In this document: positions 38,017 through 48,579 of the stretch, piece after piece
How positions within the stretch are numbered: the first letter of the stretch is position 1
How the letters are laid out: the number at the start of each line of letters is the position of its first letter
Translations under genes and position numbers: made by a program
Source of the DNA: CAVWDI01 sp046259385
Lineage (GTDB): Bacteria > Chloroflexota > Anaerolineae > Anaerolineales > UBA4823
Assembly (NCBI GenBank): GCA_046259385.1
Contig: JBJYWI010000083.1
Location: forward strand, 1 to 64,000
Direction: 5' to 3'
Length of the DNA stretch: 64,000 bases
The notes under the pieces: generated by a model
Told to the model about the DNA's origin: nothing
What the model saw: the letters and a program-made list of their open reading frames with translations, nothing else
Database searches by the model: none

Positions 38017-38765
38017 TGACCATCCTGGCGATATACAGCAATAAAGGCGGGGTCGGCAAGACGGTGACGGCCGTCAATTTGTCATACCTGGCTTCGTGTT
38101 CGGGGTACAAGACTCTGATATGTGACCTTGATCCCCAGAGCTCAGCAACCTTTTTTTTCCGGATAAAACCAAAATTTAAAGCTGGACCCCGGGGATTTGC
38201 AAAAGGAGGGAAACGAATCCGGAGGAGCATTAAAGGGACCGATTTTGATAATCTCGACCTGCTACCAGCAGATTTTACACATAGGAACCTGGACATTACA
38301 TTTGTGCGTTTGAGGCGTTCGAAGCAACGGTTGAAAAGGGTGCTGAGACCGCTTGAAAACGATTATGATCTGATCATTCTGGACTGTCTGCCGACTATAA
38401 ACATTATCGCCGAGAATATATTTAACGCCTCCGACTTCTTGCTTGTGCCGTTGACGCCTACCACGCTGGCAGTAAGGACTCACCGCCAGTTTGTAAAATT
38501 CTCAAAAGACAGAGGCTATAATCCAGTTTCGATACTGACTTTTATATCGATGGTAAATTCGTTTAAGCGCGCTGATGAAGAAATTGTCAGAGGTATTTGC
38601 GAAGAATTCGATGGGGTTTTGGACAGCATGATCCCTTACCTGTCACTGGTGGGTAAAATGGGGGTTGAGCGTCAGCCTCTGCCAGCCTTTGCACCAATTT
38701 CGGCTGCTGCTTACTGTTACCGTAACCTGTGGAATGAGGTTGAGGGAAAGATCATTCAACCGTAA
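38016..38765 (+). CDS. Orphan ParA/Soj-family partition ATPase
   Basis: A 249-residue deviant-Walker ATPase. The motif SNKGGVGKTVTAVN (signature Lys10, P-loop Lys15), ICDLDPQSSATFFF and the Walker B-like LIILDCLP are intact. The stretch VPLTPTTLAVRTHRQF is typical of the ParA/MinD/McdA group. No ParB, parS or plasmid gene is nearby, so this is an orphan ParA. It begins on the last base of the CHAD gene (TAATG), which implies translational coupling and a linked function. Orphan ParA ATPases place cargoes such as carboxysomes or chemotaxis arrays on the nucleoid. Confidence 0.88.
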   Translation: MTILAIYSNKGGVGKTVTAVNLSYLASCSGYKTLICDLDPQSSATFFFRIKPKFKAGPRGFAKGGKRIRRSIKGTDFDNLDLLPADFTHRNLDITFVRLRRSKQRLKRVLRPLENDYDLIILDCLPTINIIAENIFNASDFLLVPLTPTTLAVRTHRQFVKFSKDRGYNPVSILTFISMVNSFKRADEEIVRGICEEFDGVLDSMIPYLSLVGKMGVERQPLPAFAPISAAAYCYRNLWNEVEGKIIQP

Positions 38766-38796
38766 AAATTTACAAGAGGAATAAAAGTAACTGGAA

Positions 38797-40257
38797 ATGG
38801 GTCACATAAAACTGCCTGAAAAGAAAACAAAAATTGTCTGTACGATAGGTCCGGCATCCCAATCAAAACCGACTTTGGAAAAGATGATTTCCAGAGGGAT
38901 GAATGTGGCCCGTCTGAATTTTGCCCATGGCGATTTCGAGAACCATCGAGAGATCATTGCCAATGTACGGGCGGCTGCGAAAGCAAGCGGAAAGCGGGTG
39001 GCTGTGATGGGGGATTTGCCGGGACCAAAAATGCGGATTGGCCGGTTGGCCAAAGAGCCCATACAGCTTATTCGCGGCCAGGAAGTGGTGTTGCAGACGC
39101 AGGAGATAATCGGGGACAGCAGTCGATTTTCGGTGAGCTTCGCAAATATGCCAAGTGTGGTGAAACCTGGAGACCGCATTTTCTTAAACGACGGATTCAT
39201 CCAGCTGGTAGTTTTAGATATAAAGGGTGAGGAAATCCGCTGTAAAGTAGAGGTTGGGGATGAATTGAGATCGTTTAAGGGGATCAACCTTCCCGGAATT
39301 GAGCTGGGCATCCAGGCGTTTACGGAAAGGGATTGGGAGTGCCTGCAGTTTGCTGCTGAGCAAGGCTTGGACGCAATAAGCCAGTCATTTATACAGGAAA
39401 GTTCGGACATTGAAACAGTGCGCCGGGCTGCAAATGAACTTGAATATTTTCCCTTTATCATCGCCAAAATCGAGCGAGCAAGAGCTGTTGAGAACCTTGA
39501 GGATATACTGAATTCTACAGATGGAATTATGGTCGCGCGCGGTGACCTAGGCGTGGAGATACCAATTGAAATGATCGCCGTAACCCAGAAACATATTATC
39601 CGCAGAGCTAATATTTACGGGAAACCAGTAATAACAGCTACCCAAATGCTTGAATCAATGGTAAACCACACCCGCCCTACCAGGGCTGAGGCGACCGATG
39701 TCGCCAATGCAATCCTGGATGGCACCGATTGCTTGATGTTATCTGGCGAAACAGCGACCGGGAGTTATCCAGTTGAAACCGTGAATGTAATGGCATGTAT
39801 CGCCAAAACCACTGAGGAAAGTGTTAAAAGCGAGGATCTCGATCGTATGCTTCAAGCCGAGAAAATACGTGGAGAGATTAGTAATGCCGATTTAATTTCG
39901 CTTACCATAAATTACAGCATCAGCAAACTGGAGCCAAGCCTGGTAATAACTCCCACCTTAAGCGGAAGCACCCCTCGCCGGGTATGCCGGTTCAGGCCGC
40001 CAATCTGGATTGTTGCGGTGAGTCCAAACGAATCGACCTGCCAGGCTTTACAATTTTCCTACGGCGTTTACCCGGTTCTCGAGCCAGAAAAACCGGAAAG
40101 CTGGGAGGTTTACGCCCGTAAGTGGCGTCAGAATTGCGAGATTGAAGGCGATCTTGTGCTGCTTACCCAGGGGTCAGGAGCCGGCGGGGTTGGCGGCACC
40201 AATAAGCTGGAAATCATTGACCTGAGCCGCCCGCCAGCAGAACCGTCTGTATGGTGA
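38797..40257 (+). CDS. pyk: Pyruvate kinase, predicted K+-independent type
   Basis: A 486-residue glycolytic enzyme that turns phosphoenolpyruvate and ADP into pyruvate and ATP. Typical segments: KIVCTIGPAS, MVARGDLGVEIP, ATQMLESM, LSGETATGSYPVE. The motif usually reading DTKGPEIRTG is DLPGPKMRIG here, with Lys78 in place of the glutamate that marks K+-dependent kinases, and NFSHG reads NFAHG. The C-terminal domain is of normal length. It lies 31 bp after ParA on the same strand, possibly in the same operon (GAGGA Shine-Dalgarno before the ATG). Confidence 0.93.
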   Translation: MGHIKLPEKKTKIVCTIGPASQSKPTLEKMISRGMNVARLNFAHGDFENHREIIANVRAAAKASGKRVAVMGDLPGPKMRIGRLAKEPIQLIRGQEVVLQTQEIIGDSSRFSVSFANMPSVVKPGDRIFLNDGFIQLVVLDIKGEEIRCKVEVGDELRSFKGINLPGIELGIQAFTERDWECLQFAAEQGLDAISQSFIQESSDIETVRRAANELEYFPFIIAKIERARAVENLEDILNSTDGIMVARGDLGVEIPIEMIAVTQKHIIRRANIYGKPVITATQMLESMVNHTRPTRAEATDVANAILDGTDCLMLSGETATGSYPVETVNVMACIAKTTEESVKSEDLDRMLQAEKIRGEISNADLISLTINYSISKLEPSLVITPTLSGSTPRRVCRFRPPIWIVAVSPNESTCQALQFSYGVYPVLEPEKPESWEVYARKWRQNCEIEGDLVLLTQGSGAGGVGGTNKLEIIDLSRPPAEPSVW

Positions 40258-40308
40258 CCCCCAATTTTAGCACCTGGAATATTTATTTTAAATTGAAACA
40301 TTTAGATC

Positions 40309-42420
40309 ATGGCTGGTAAACCAGAAAATTCTATTAATCAACTAACTGGCATCTCGCCCGGCAAGAGTTTCCCCTTGGGGGCGACCGTCAGTGCGGATGG
40401 GGTAAATTTCAGCCTGTATTCAAAGTCGGGCAAGATGGTTGAGCTGCTCTTTTTCAATGACCGCAATGATGAAAAACCCGATCGGGTGATCCGTCTCGAT
40501 CCGATAAAAAACCGCACATTCCATTACTGGCACGTATTTGTACCGGGGATTAGATCCGGGCAGGTGTACGGGTACCGGGTTTACGGACCATTTGATCCGA
40601 AAACCGGAAAGCGGTTTGATGGCGAGAAAGTGCTGTTGGACCCTTATGCGAAAGCCATCGCGGTACCCGACCGGTATAACCGAGAGGCGGCTTCAAAGCC
40701 TGGGGATAACGCCGTGTCCGCCATGAAAAATGTTGTGGTTGACCTGAGTGGGTACGACTGGGAGGGTGATGCACCCATCCAGCGTTCATTCGCGCAAACA
40801 GTGATTTATGAAATGCATGTCAGGGGATTTACCCAACACACCAGTTCAGGGATTGATCCAGAACTGAGAGGCACCTATTTGGGATTGATTCAAAAAATTC
40901 CATACTTGAAAAACCTGGGGATTACTGCGGTTGAACTTTTGCCCGTGCTTCAATTTGATGAGCATGAGGCGCCGGAGGGGTTGACAAATTACTGGGGTTA
41001 CTCCCCGGTCTCGTTTTTTGCTCCGCATTGCGGATACTGTTCTAAAAAAGAACCTCTGGCAGCGCTGAATGAATTTCGGGATATGGTGAAAGCGCTGCAC
41101 AAGGCAAGGATTGAAGTTATCCTGGATGTCGTTTACAACCATACTGCTGAAAACAATGAATATGGACCGACATTCTGCTTCCGGGGATTGGAGAACGGCG
41201 TTTATTACATCCTTGGGAAGGAAAAATCCCGCTACGCCAACTTCAGCGGAACCGGGAACACACTGAACGCCAACCATTCTGTCGTCCGCCGCCTGATTGT
41301 GGACAGCCTCCAGTACTGGGTCGAAGAAATGCACGTAGACGGGTTCAGGTTCGATCTGGCCTCGATTCTATCCAGGGATGGAACCGGAAAACCGCTCGCA
41401 AACCCGCCCGTGCTTTGGGAGATTGAAACAAATCCTGTCCTTGCGGGGACGAAATTGATCGCTGAAGCATGGGATGCAGCCGGTTTATACCAAGTGGGAA
41501 CGTTTATCGGTGACAGATGGAGGGAGTGGAACGGAAAGTTCAGGGACGATGTGCGCAGTTTTATGCGCCGCGATCCGGGTATGGCTCAAAAATTTTCTTC
41601 CCGGTTTATCGGCAGCCCGGATATCTATGAGCATGAAGGCAGAGAGCCGGAGCAGAGCATAAACTTTATCACCTGCCACGATGGTTTTACTTTAAATGAC
41701 CTGGTTTCATACAATCGCAAGCACAATCAATTAAACAGAGAGGAAAACGAAGACGGTTCTGACCAGAATTTCAGCTGGAATTTTGGGGTTGAAGGACCCA
41801 GCCACGACCCCGAGATTGAAACTCTGCGCAACCGGCAGATCAAGAACTTTCTAGCAATCACACTGCTCTCGCTCGGTGTCCCCATGCTGTTGATGGGGGA
41901 TGAAATGCGGAGAACTCAGAACGGGAACAATAATGCATACTGCCAGGATAACGAGATAAGCTGGGTTGATTGGAGCCTGCTGGAGAAACACGCTGATATC
42001 CACAGATTCGTGCGGCGGCTGATTAGAGTCCGGCGCAACCTGGAAATTTTTAACGAAGACCATGGTCTCAGTCTTTCAGAATTCCTGCATCAGGCACAGA
42101 TTGAATGGCACGGGGTTAAGCTGCATAATCCTGATTGGGGATATAATTCCCACAGCCTGGCTTTTACAGTTCAGGCGCGCCGCGAGCGCTTTCACCTGAT
42201 CGTAAACGCTTATTCAGAAGAGTTGGAATTTGAAATTCCTCCAGTTCCAAGTGGAACCCGGGATGGATGGAAAAGATTAATCGATACATCCTGTGATTCT
42301 CCGGATGATTTTTACAGCTGGTCAGATGCCTTACAGGTAACGAACCAAGTTTACAGCGTAAAGCCGCATTCTCTGGTGGTTCTGGCGTTGGAGACTTCCC
42401 AGAACTTGGCTGAATCTTAA
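40309..42420 (+). CDS. glgX: Glycogen-debranching enzyme, GlgX/isoamylase type
   Basis: A 703-residue GH13 (subfamily 11) enzyme that cleaves alpha-1,6 branches of glycogen limit dextrins. An N-terminal CBM48-like domain (FPLGATVSADGVNFSLYS) precedes the catalytic barrel. The four conserved GH13 regions are seen: DVVYNHT, GFRFDLA (nucleophile Asp), IAEAWD (acid Glu) and FITCHDG. Glycogen use supplies phosphorylated sugars to glycolysis, in line with the pyruvate kinase gene 51 bp upstream. Confidence 0.95.
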   Translation: MAGKPENSINQLTGISPGKSFPLGATVSADGVNFSLYSKSGKMVELLFFNDRNDEKPDRVIRLDPIKNRTFHYWHVFVPGIRSGQVYGYRVYGPFDPKTGKRFDGEKVLLDPYAKAIAVPDRYNREAASKPGDNAVSAMKNVVVDLSGYDWEGDAPIQRSFAQTVIYEMHVRGFTQHTSSGIDPELRGTYLGLIQKIPYLKNLGITAVELLPVLQFDEHEAPEGLTNYWGYSPVSFFAPHCGYCSKKEPLAALNEFRDMVKALHKARIEVILDVVYNHTAENNEYGPTFCFRGLENGVYYILGKEKSRYANFSGTGNTLNANHSVVRRLIVDSLQYWVEEMHVDGFRFDLASILSRDGTGKPLANPPVLWEIETNPVLAGTKLIAEAWDAAGLYQVGTFIGDRWREWNGKFRDDVRSFMRRDPGMAQKFSSRFIGSPDIYEHEGREPEQSINFITCHDGFTLNDLVSYNRKHNQLNREENEDGSDQNFSWNFGVEGPSHDPEIETLRNRQIKNFLAITLLSLGVPMLLMGDEMRRTQNGNNNAYCQDNEISWVDWSLLEKHADIHRFVRRLIRVRRNLEIFNEDHGLSLSEFLHQAQIEWHGVKLHNPDWGYNSHSLAFTVQARRERFHLIVNAYSEELEFEIPPVPSGTRDGWKRLIDTSCDSPDDFYSWSDALQVTNQVYSVKPHSLVVLALETSQNLAES

Positions 42421-42504
42421 TCTGAACCGTTTACTTAATGTTAATCATCGATCCGGGTGTTCGATATATTCAAGACAACTATTCGTACAATCAAGCAAAT
42501 TAAT

Positions 42505-45234
42505 ATGAATTTTTATCAATTAACAACCCAGGAGACAATCCAAAAACTGGGTACAAATCTGGAAAGCGGTCTTACCAGTACGGAAGCTCTGCAGAAACTG
42601 GATGAGTATGGCCCAAACGAGCTGGTGGAGCGCGGCAAAAAGAGTATATGGCGGATTTTGCTGGATCAGTTCAAAGAGATCATGATTGTCGTATTGATCG
42701 TTGCGGCAATCATCTCAGCAATTCTGGGAGAGTATTTGGACGTTGCAGTGATTATGGCGATTGTGATTCTGAACGCAGTACTTGGTTTCAGCCAGGAATA
42801 CAGAGCCGAGCAGGCAATGGCCGCCTTAAAGAAAATGGCTGTTCCAAAAGTCAGAGTCCGCCGAGATGGGAAAATTTCCGAGGTGCTTTCGACCCGGCTG
42901 GTTCCTGGGGATATCATCCTGCTGGAATCGGGCAATCTTGTGCCGGCGGACTGCCGGGTGGTGGACACCAAAAATCTGAAAGTCCAGGAATCTGCACTGA
43001 CAGGTGAATCGGAGCCAGTTGAAAAAAATTCTGCGGCAATCGCGGGTAAATATGAGACTCTGGGAGACCGGTTTAATATGCTGTATATGGGCACAATTGT
43101 GACCTATGGCAGAGCTAGCGCGGTTGTTACCGCGACCGGTATGCAAACTGAGCTGGGAAATATTGCTGACTTGATTCAGGGTGTTGGGGATGATATGACC
43201 CCACTCCAGAAAAGGCTGGCTCAGCTGGGAAAAACCTTGGCATTCGTAGCGCTGATTATCATAGCCATCGTGGTTGTTACTGGTCTCTTCCGGGGGGATG
43301 ATCTGGAAGAACTATTCCTGACCGGCGTGAGTCTGGCAGTGGCAGCCATTCCGGAGAGCCTGCCTGCGGTGGTTACGATAACGCTGGCGCTTGGTTCACA
43401 GAGGTTGCTCAAACGCAATGCTCTAATCCGGAAATTGCCAGCGGTTGAAACGCTCGGTTCGGTTACAGTGATCTGTTCGGACAAGACCGGGACGCTTACC
43501 GAAAACAGGATGACCGTTACAATTCTGGATGTCGCCGGTAACACGGAAGACCTGCAGACGCTCCTTGACCGGCGGGGCAGACTGGTCCGGGCCAGATTAA
43601 TTGCAGATGACGCCGACCCGCACTTGAGTGCTTTAAGCGTTCTGGTGCGGGCAGGTGCTTTGTGCAACGATGCTGTTCTTGAAACCGATTCAAACGGTGT
43701 TGTGCGCGCATTAGGAGATCCGACAGAAGGAGCATTGCTGCTGGCAGCAAAGGCGCTTGGTTTTGATAAGGAGGAGCTTGAGGGGGAGTGGCCGCGGGTG
43801 GATGAGGTCCCGTTTACATCGGAACGCAAACGGATGACGACCGTGCATAAAATGAGTCCGGTAGTTAAACAAACCGACCTGCCCTGGAGGGATGCGCCTT
43901 ATATTATGCTGACCAAGGGGGCGGTTGACAGCCTGCTGGATATTTGCGAGCGGGTGCTGGTTGAAAATAAATTTGTACCGTTAGATGAGGTGCTGCTCAA
44001 TCGGATACGGGGTGCAAACGAGGATTTTGCTAAACAGGGTCAGCGTGTGCTTGGAATTTCCATCCGGATATGTGATTGCCCGGATCTACCGGAAGAGAAT
44101 GAGATGGTCGAGAAGGATGGGATTTTTGTTGGGATGGTGGCGATGATGGATCCTCCCCGGCCAGAAGTGAAACGAGCTGTCACGACTGCTAAAAATGCCG
44201 GTATTCGCCCGGTCATGATCACGGGCGACCATCCTTTAACCGCAGTCCAGATTGCGAAAGATTTGGGTATTACAGAGAACGAGAAATATTTATCGGGGGC
44301 GGAACTGAACGCGATGACACCCGCTGAGCTTGCAGAAGTTGTGGAGGATGTGTCGGTTTATGCGCGGGTCGCTCCCGAACACAAACTGAATATTGTTGAG
44401 GCACTGCAGGATAACGGCGAAATCGCTGCCATGACAGGAGATGGTGTGAACGACGCGCCGGCATTAAAGCAGGCGGATATTGGTGTCGCAATGGGAATAA
44501 CCGGGACGGACGTGTCAAAAGAAGCCGCCGATATGGTTTTGCTTGATGATAATTTCACTACAATAGTCTCCGCAGTTGAAGCAGGCAGGACGATTTTCGA
44601 TAATATTCGAAAATTCATTAAATATACCCTCTCCAGCAACACGGGCGAATTATTCCTGATGCTGGTTGGTCCATTTTTCGGGATGCCCCTGCCGCTGCTT
44701 CCGCTGCAAATTCTTTGGATCAATCTGGTTACGGACGGTCTGCCTGGATTGGCTCTCGCTGAAGAGGAAGGCGAACGGGGTATCATGAACCGCTCTCCTT
44801 TTTCTCTGAAGGAGAATATTTTCAGCCGCGGCCTTGGAACCCAGATCATCTGGATAGGAATCCTGATGGGCTTAATTTCACTTGGGGTGGGTTATGTGTA
44901 CTGGTCGCAGGACCCGAATGGACCTTGGCAAACAATGATATTTACAACCCTTGTATTCGCACAGATGGGAAATGCTGTCGCAACCCGTTCCTTTGTGGAC
45001 TCACTGCATAAGATCGGGGTTTTTAGGAACAGATTGATGGTAGGTGCTGTTTTCCTGGGGTTTGCTCTCCAGGTTGGGTTGATATATGTTCCGTTTCTTC
45101 AACGGGTGTTTAAGACTGAACCATTGACTGCCCAGGAATTATTAATCTGTGTTGCAGCAAGCCTGATTTTGTTTCTTGCGGTAGAAGGCTCAAAGGTTAT
45201 TAAGAGGATGCGCGGCGGGGCAGTTTTCGCCTGA
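42505..45234 (+). CDS. P-type Ca2+-transporting ATPase (type II, SERCA/PMR1-like)
   Basis: About 909 residues. The actuator motif [10 protein letters not shown], the phosphorylation site [12 protein letters not shown], the hinge [19 protein letters not shown] and about ten membrane helices are present. Metal-site residues fit calcium: [12 protein letters not shown] in helix 4, SSNTGELF in helix 5 and [12 protein letters not shown] in helix 6 (Asn, Thr, Asp as in SERCA). It should pump Ca2+ out of the cell. I place the start at ATG 42505 ([11 protein letters not shown]); an upstream GTG at 42457 would add 16 residues without homology. Confidence 0.92.
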   Translation: MNFYQLTTQETIQKLGTNLESGLTSTEALQKLDEYGPNELVERGKKSIWRILLDQFKEIMIVVLIVAAIISAILGEYLDVAVIMAIVILNAVLGFSQEYRAEQAMAALKKMAVPKVRVRRDGKISEVLSTRLVPGDIILLESGNLVPADCRVVDTKNLKVQESALTGESEPVEKNSAAIAGKYETLGDRFNMLYMGTIVTYGRASAVVTATGMQTELGNIADLIQGVGDDMTPLQKRLAQLGKTLAFVALIIIAIVVVTGLFRGDDLEELFLTGVSLAVAAIPESLPAVVTITLALGSQRLLKRNALIRKLPAVETLGSVTVICSDKTGTLTENRMTVTILDVAGNTEDLQTLLDRRGRLVRARLIADDADPHLSALSVLVRAGALCNDAVLETDSNGVVRALGDPTEGALLLAAKALGFDKEELEGEWPRVDEVPFTSERKRMTTVHKMSPVVKQTDLPWRDAPYIMLTKGAVDSLLDICERVLVENKFVPLDEVLLNRIRGANEDFAKQGQRVLGISIRICDCPDLPEENEMVEKDGIFVGMVAMMDPPRPEVKRAVTTAKNAGIRPVMITGDHPLTAVQIAKDLGITENEKYLSGAELNAMTPAELAEVVEDVSVYARVAPEHKLNIVEALQDNGEIAAMTGDGVNDAPALKQADIGVAMGITGTDVSKEAADMVLLDDNFTTIVSAVEAGRTIFDNIRKFIKYTLSSNTGELFLMLVGPFFGMPLPLLPLQILWINLVTDGLPGLALAEEEGERGIMNRSPFSLKENIFSRGLGTQIIWIGILMGLISLGVGYVYWSQDPNGPWQTMIFTTLVFAQMGNAVATRSFVDSLHKIGVFRNRLMVGAVFLGFALQVGLIYVPFLQRVFKTEPLTAQELLICVAASLILFLAVEGSKVIKRMRGGAVFA

Positions 45235-45246
45235 AGCTAGAAAAGA

Positions 45247-46926
45247 ATGCATATAGGACCCAAACATTTAAGGCGTTACCGCCAGATAACCGGAATACTT
45301 GTCGATTACGGGTTTGGCGCAGCCCTTGCCCAGCTCGGGATAAGCGATCGTCTGAACATTCCCAGGCGGTTATTGCGACGCCGCCCGGCAATCGAAGGAG
45401 AACTCTCGCTGGCAAAACGCCTGCGATTGGCGCTTGAGGAATTAGGACCGACATTTATTAAAGTGGGTCAGGTGCTGAGCACCAGGGCTGATTTACTTCC
45501 CCCGGAATTTATTGATGAACTTCGCCTGCTTCAAGACCAGGTACCCCCGTCGGATTGGGAGTCGATTCGGAAGGTAATTGAAAATGAACTTGGGGCTCCA
45601 ATAAACGAGGTCTTCGCTTATTTTGATCCGAAACCGTTTGCAGCTGCCTCCCTTGGGCAGGTTCATTATGCGATTTTACACCAAGGAAAAGAGGTTGTTA
45701 TAAAAGTATTGAGACCAGATATTGAGAGAGTGGTTAATATCGATCTTGATATCCTGCAGGATTTTGCGCAGTTAGTGCAGGATCGAACTGCTTTTGGTGA
45801 ACGCTATGAGGCCGTAGATTTTGCTGACGAATTCGCAAACAACCTGCGCGGCGAGCTGGATTTTAAAAAGGAAGGCCGCAATGCAGACAGATTCAGAGAG
45901 AATTTTTCAAATGACCCCCGGGTAAAAATTCCCAGGATATTCTGGGAGAATTCAACCAGGCGCCTGCTGGTAATGGAACGTATTTCGGGGATAAAAATTG
46001 ATGACATACCCGCTTTAGAAGCGGCTGGATTTGACCGAAAGCGTTTGGCCAACACATCTGCTCGGCTCGTGCTTAAAGAGATTCTGGAGGACGGTTTCTT
46101 CCATGCTGACCCGCATCCAGGTAATTTGTTGATTTTGCCGGGTGAAATTATCGGTGTGATTGATTTCGGCACCATGGGGCGCCTTGAGACAAAGGACCGA
46201 ATTGGACTGGCGCGACTTTTGATTCTGATTGTGCAGAGGGATTCTGAGGGAATTGTCGACCAGTTGATACGGATGGGGATCGCCAAGTACCGGGTTGACC
46301 GGATGACGCTGGCGAGAGAACTCAGAAGGATCCTGCTGCGATACTACGGTTTACCAATCCAGGACATACCAGTTGCAGAGGTGATGAACAGCCTTGAGCC
46401 GGTGATATACAAACATAAACTTCGAATCCAGAGCGATTATCTGCAGTTGATTAAGACAATCATGGTTATGCAGGGGGTGGGCTTGAGATTAGACCCGGAT
46501 TTTGATATGCTTACAGCCACCCGTCCTTATCTGGGGAGGCTGATGCGGCAGATCGTTCTACCTACCTCCTGGGGACCGTCTTTGCTGCGGATGGCGACCG
46601 ATTGGGCGGATTTTGTTGGCAACTTCCCGCGCCAGACCTCAAATGTGCTCAACCAGCTTGAGAGGGGGGAATTCGGTATCGACGTGGAGGTGCGCGAACT
46701 GGATGAAGCGGTCGACCGGGTTGATAGAGTCGCCAACCGGATAATTTATGGAGTTTTGGTGGCGGCTTTTATTGTCGCCTTGGCGCTGCTTATTCCAAAT
46801 ATTGACCTTGTCTGGCCGTGGGGAATCGTAACCTGGGTGATACTGTTTGCCTTTTTCTTTATGTGCATGCTCGGGCTTTGGCTGATATGGTCAATATTCC
46901 GCTCCAGGCGCAGGCGCAGGAAATAA
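45247..46926 (+). CDS. ABC1/UbiB-family atypical kinase
   Basis: A 559-residue protein kinase-like protein. The family's KxGQ motif is FIKVGQVLSTRADLLP (about 77-92), the Ala-rich loop is FAAASLGQVH, and the catalytic loop is FHADPHPGN followed by IDFGTMG. Two membrane helices near the C-terminus (about 500-550) fit the family. Members are linked to quinone biosynthesis or lipid homeostasis; this cell has complex I, so a quinone role is plausible but not shown. It follows the P-type ATPase by 12 bp and is convergent with RNase J (12 bp). Confidence 0.92.
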   Translation: MHIGPKHLRRYRQITGILVDYGFGAALAQLGISDRLNIPRRLLRRRPAIEGELSLAKRLRLALEELGPTFIKVGQVLSTRADLLPPEFIDELRLLQDQVPPSDWESIRKVIENELGAPINEVFAYFDPKPFAAASLGQVHYAILHQGKEVVIKVLRPDIERVVNIDLDILQDFAQLVQDRTAFGERYEAVDFADEFANNLRGELDFKKEGRNADRFRENFSNDPRVKIPRIFWENSTRRLLVMERISGIKIDDIPALEAAGFDRKRLANTSARLVLKEILEDGFFHADPHPGNLLILPGEIIGVIDFGTMGRLETKDRIGLARLLILIVQRDSEGIVDQLIRMGIAKYRVDRMTLARELRRILLRYYGLPIQDIPVAEVMNSLEPVIYKHKLRIQSDYLQLIKTIMVMQGVGLRLDPDFDMLTATRPYLGRLMRQIVLPTSWGPSLLRMATDWADFVGNFPRQTSNVLNQLERGEFGIDVEVRELDEAVDRVDRVANRIIYGVLVAAFIVALALLIPNIDLVWPWGIVTWVILFAFFFMCMLGLWLIWSIFRSRRRRRK

Positions 46927-46938
46927 TCGGGGGAGTTT

Positions 46939-48579
46939 TTAAGTATTGGTCATAGTAATAAAAACCATCGGGCGGCGTTTGGTGCGGCTGTATAAAAATG
47001 ATTTGATTGACTGCTCCAGGTCTTTCTGGATATTGCCATTTCCGCAGCGGACACCTTTTTCCACCATTTTACGGGTTTCTTCAAGCAGGTCTTCTTCGTC
47101 ACGCGCATAAATAAAACCGCGTGTAATGATCTCGGGTTTTTCCTTCAGGTCGCAAGATTCCTGGTCCATAACCAGATTTACCAGCACAAAACCATCCCGG
47201 GCGAGCGCTTCTCTTTCGCGAACCACACTGGGTCCGATATCGCCAACTCCAGCGCCGTCCACAAAAATATATCCGCCGGGTATTCTCTCTGCTAATTTCA
47301 TTTCTTCATCCTGGAATTGGACCACCTGTCCATTTTCAATCACGGCGATATCCCGGTCGGGGATGCCAACTTCCCTAGCGATCTGTCCATGCTGCTTGAG
47401 ATGGCGCAGTTCGCCGTGAATCGGGATGAAGAATTTTGGCTGAACAAGGTGCATCAGCAGTTTCATCTCCTCCTGGCTGGCGTGTCCGGATACGTGTACC
47501 GGAGCAACGTCTTCATATATCACGTTTGCTCCGCGCCGGAAGAGGCGGTTTATTGTCCGGTAGACCATTTCCTCATTGCCGGGGATAGGATGCGAAGAGA
47601 GCACGACTGTGTCGCCTGTGATGATGTCGAACTGGCGGTTTGAACCCATGGATAATCTGCCTAAAATTGAAGTGGGCTCTCCTTGGGTTCCCGTGCACAT
47701 CAAAACCACTTCATGCGGTTTCATATTGAGCGCCTGTTCCTGGCCGATCAGGGTCGATTCGGGCACATCTAGATAACCCAGCTTGCGGGCCATTTTGGCG
47801 TTTTCCTTCATGCTAGTCCCAAAGAAAGCCAGTTTGCGGCCGTGCTGGACTGCCGCATTTGCTACCTGCTGCATGCGCGAAATCAGCGATGCAAAACTAG
47901 CGATGATGATACGACCTCTGGCGGTGTGAAAAACGTCAAATAAAGCTGGGTCGATCACCCTTTCGGAGGGCGTCCAGCCGGGGCGGTCGGCGTTGGTCGA
48001 ATCAGCAAGCAGTGCCAGCACACCGCGCCCCGCGAATTCAGCCAGTTTGGCATAATCTGTAGGCCAGTTGTCCACAGGCGTATGGTCAAATTTGTAATCA
48101 CCGGAGTGCACCACCAGCCCAGCTGGAGTGGTGATTCCAAGACCGACCCCGTCCGGAATTGAATGGCAAACGTGGAAGAATTCGACCTTAAAAGGTCCTA
48201 TATTTGCTTCTTCACCAGCGTTCACTGTATATAAATTCGCCCGGTCGGTCATCTTTCCGCGAGATAGTTTTACTTCCAGGAGACCCTTGGTGAGCCTAGT
48301 TGCGTATATAGGCGCATCCACATGTTCCAGAACATGGTTTATCGCGCCGGTATGGTCCTCGTGACCGTGGGTTACAACGATGCCGCGCACCCAGTGGAGT
48401 TTATCCATCAGATAATTAAAATCCGGAATGATATAGTCGATTCCGAGCATATCGTTTTCAGGGAACATCAAGCCTGTATCAACGATGAGGATATTCTTTC
48501 CGTATTCGTAGGCCATCATATTTTTGCCTACTTCCCCCAATCCTCCGAGGGGGATAATTCTTAGTTTTTTGTCACTCAT
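46939..48579 (-). CDS. rnj: Ribonuclease J
   Basis: A 546-residue metallo-beta-lactamase/beta-CASP nuclease central to mRNA turnover and rRNA processing. Motifs: HGHEDHTGAI (metal ligands), SGDYKFDHTP, LLADSTNADRPGWTPSE (motif A), ISGHASQEEM-like and HGELRHLKQH (C-terminal ligands). The C-terminal domain (about 450-546) ends RRPMVFITMTNT, typical. I place the start at ATG 48579, with AAGGAA five bases upstream; a TTG at 48594 lies in frame but has no Shine-Dalgarno. A strong promoter at 48764-48792 and a 178-base structured leader precede it. Confidence 0.93.
   Translation of the reverse strand: MSDKKLRIIPLGGLGEVGKNMMAYEYGKNILIVDTGLMFPENDMLGIDYIIPDFNYLMDKLHWVRGIVVTHGHEDHTGAINHVLEHVDAPIYATRLTKGLLEVKLSRGKMTDRANLYTVNAGEEANIGPFKVEFFHVCHSIPDGVGLGITTPAGLVVHSGDYKFDHTPVDNWPTDYAKLAEFAGRGVLALLADSTNADRPGWTPSERVIDPALFDVFHTARGRIIIASFASLISRMQQVANAAVQHGRKLAFFGTSMKENAKMARKLGYLDVPESTLIGQEQALNMKPHEVVLMCTGTQGEPTSILGRLSMGSNRQFDIITGDTVVLSSHPIPGNEEMVYRTINRLFRRGANVIYEDVAPVHVSGHASQEEMKLLMHLVQPKFFIPIHGELRHLKQHGQIAREVGIPDRDIAVIENGQVVQFQDEEMKLAERIPGGYIFVDGAGVGDIGPSVVREREALARDGFVLVNLVMDQESCDLKEKPEIITRGFIYARDEEDLLEETRKMVEKGVRCGNGNIQKDLEQSIKSFLYSRTKRRPMVFITMTNT

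Noticed and set aside
38016..38765. ParA as a chromosome-partition (ParABS) or plasmid gene
   Set aside because: No ParB, parS or replication gene is near and the upstream partner is a CHAD protein; called orphan ParA instead.
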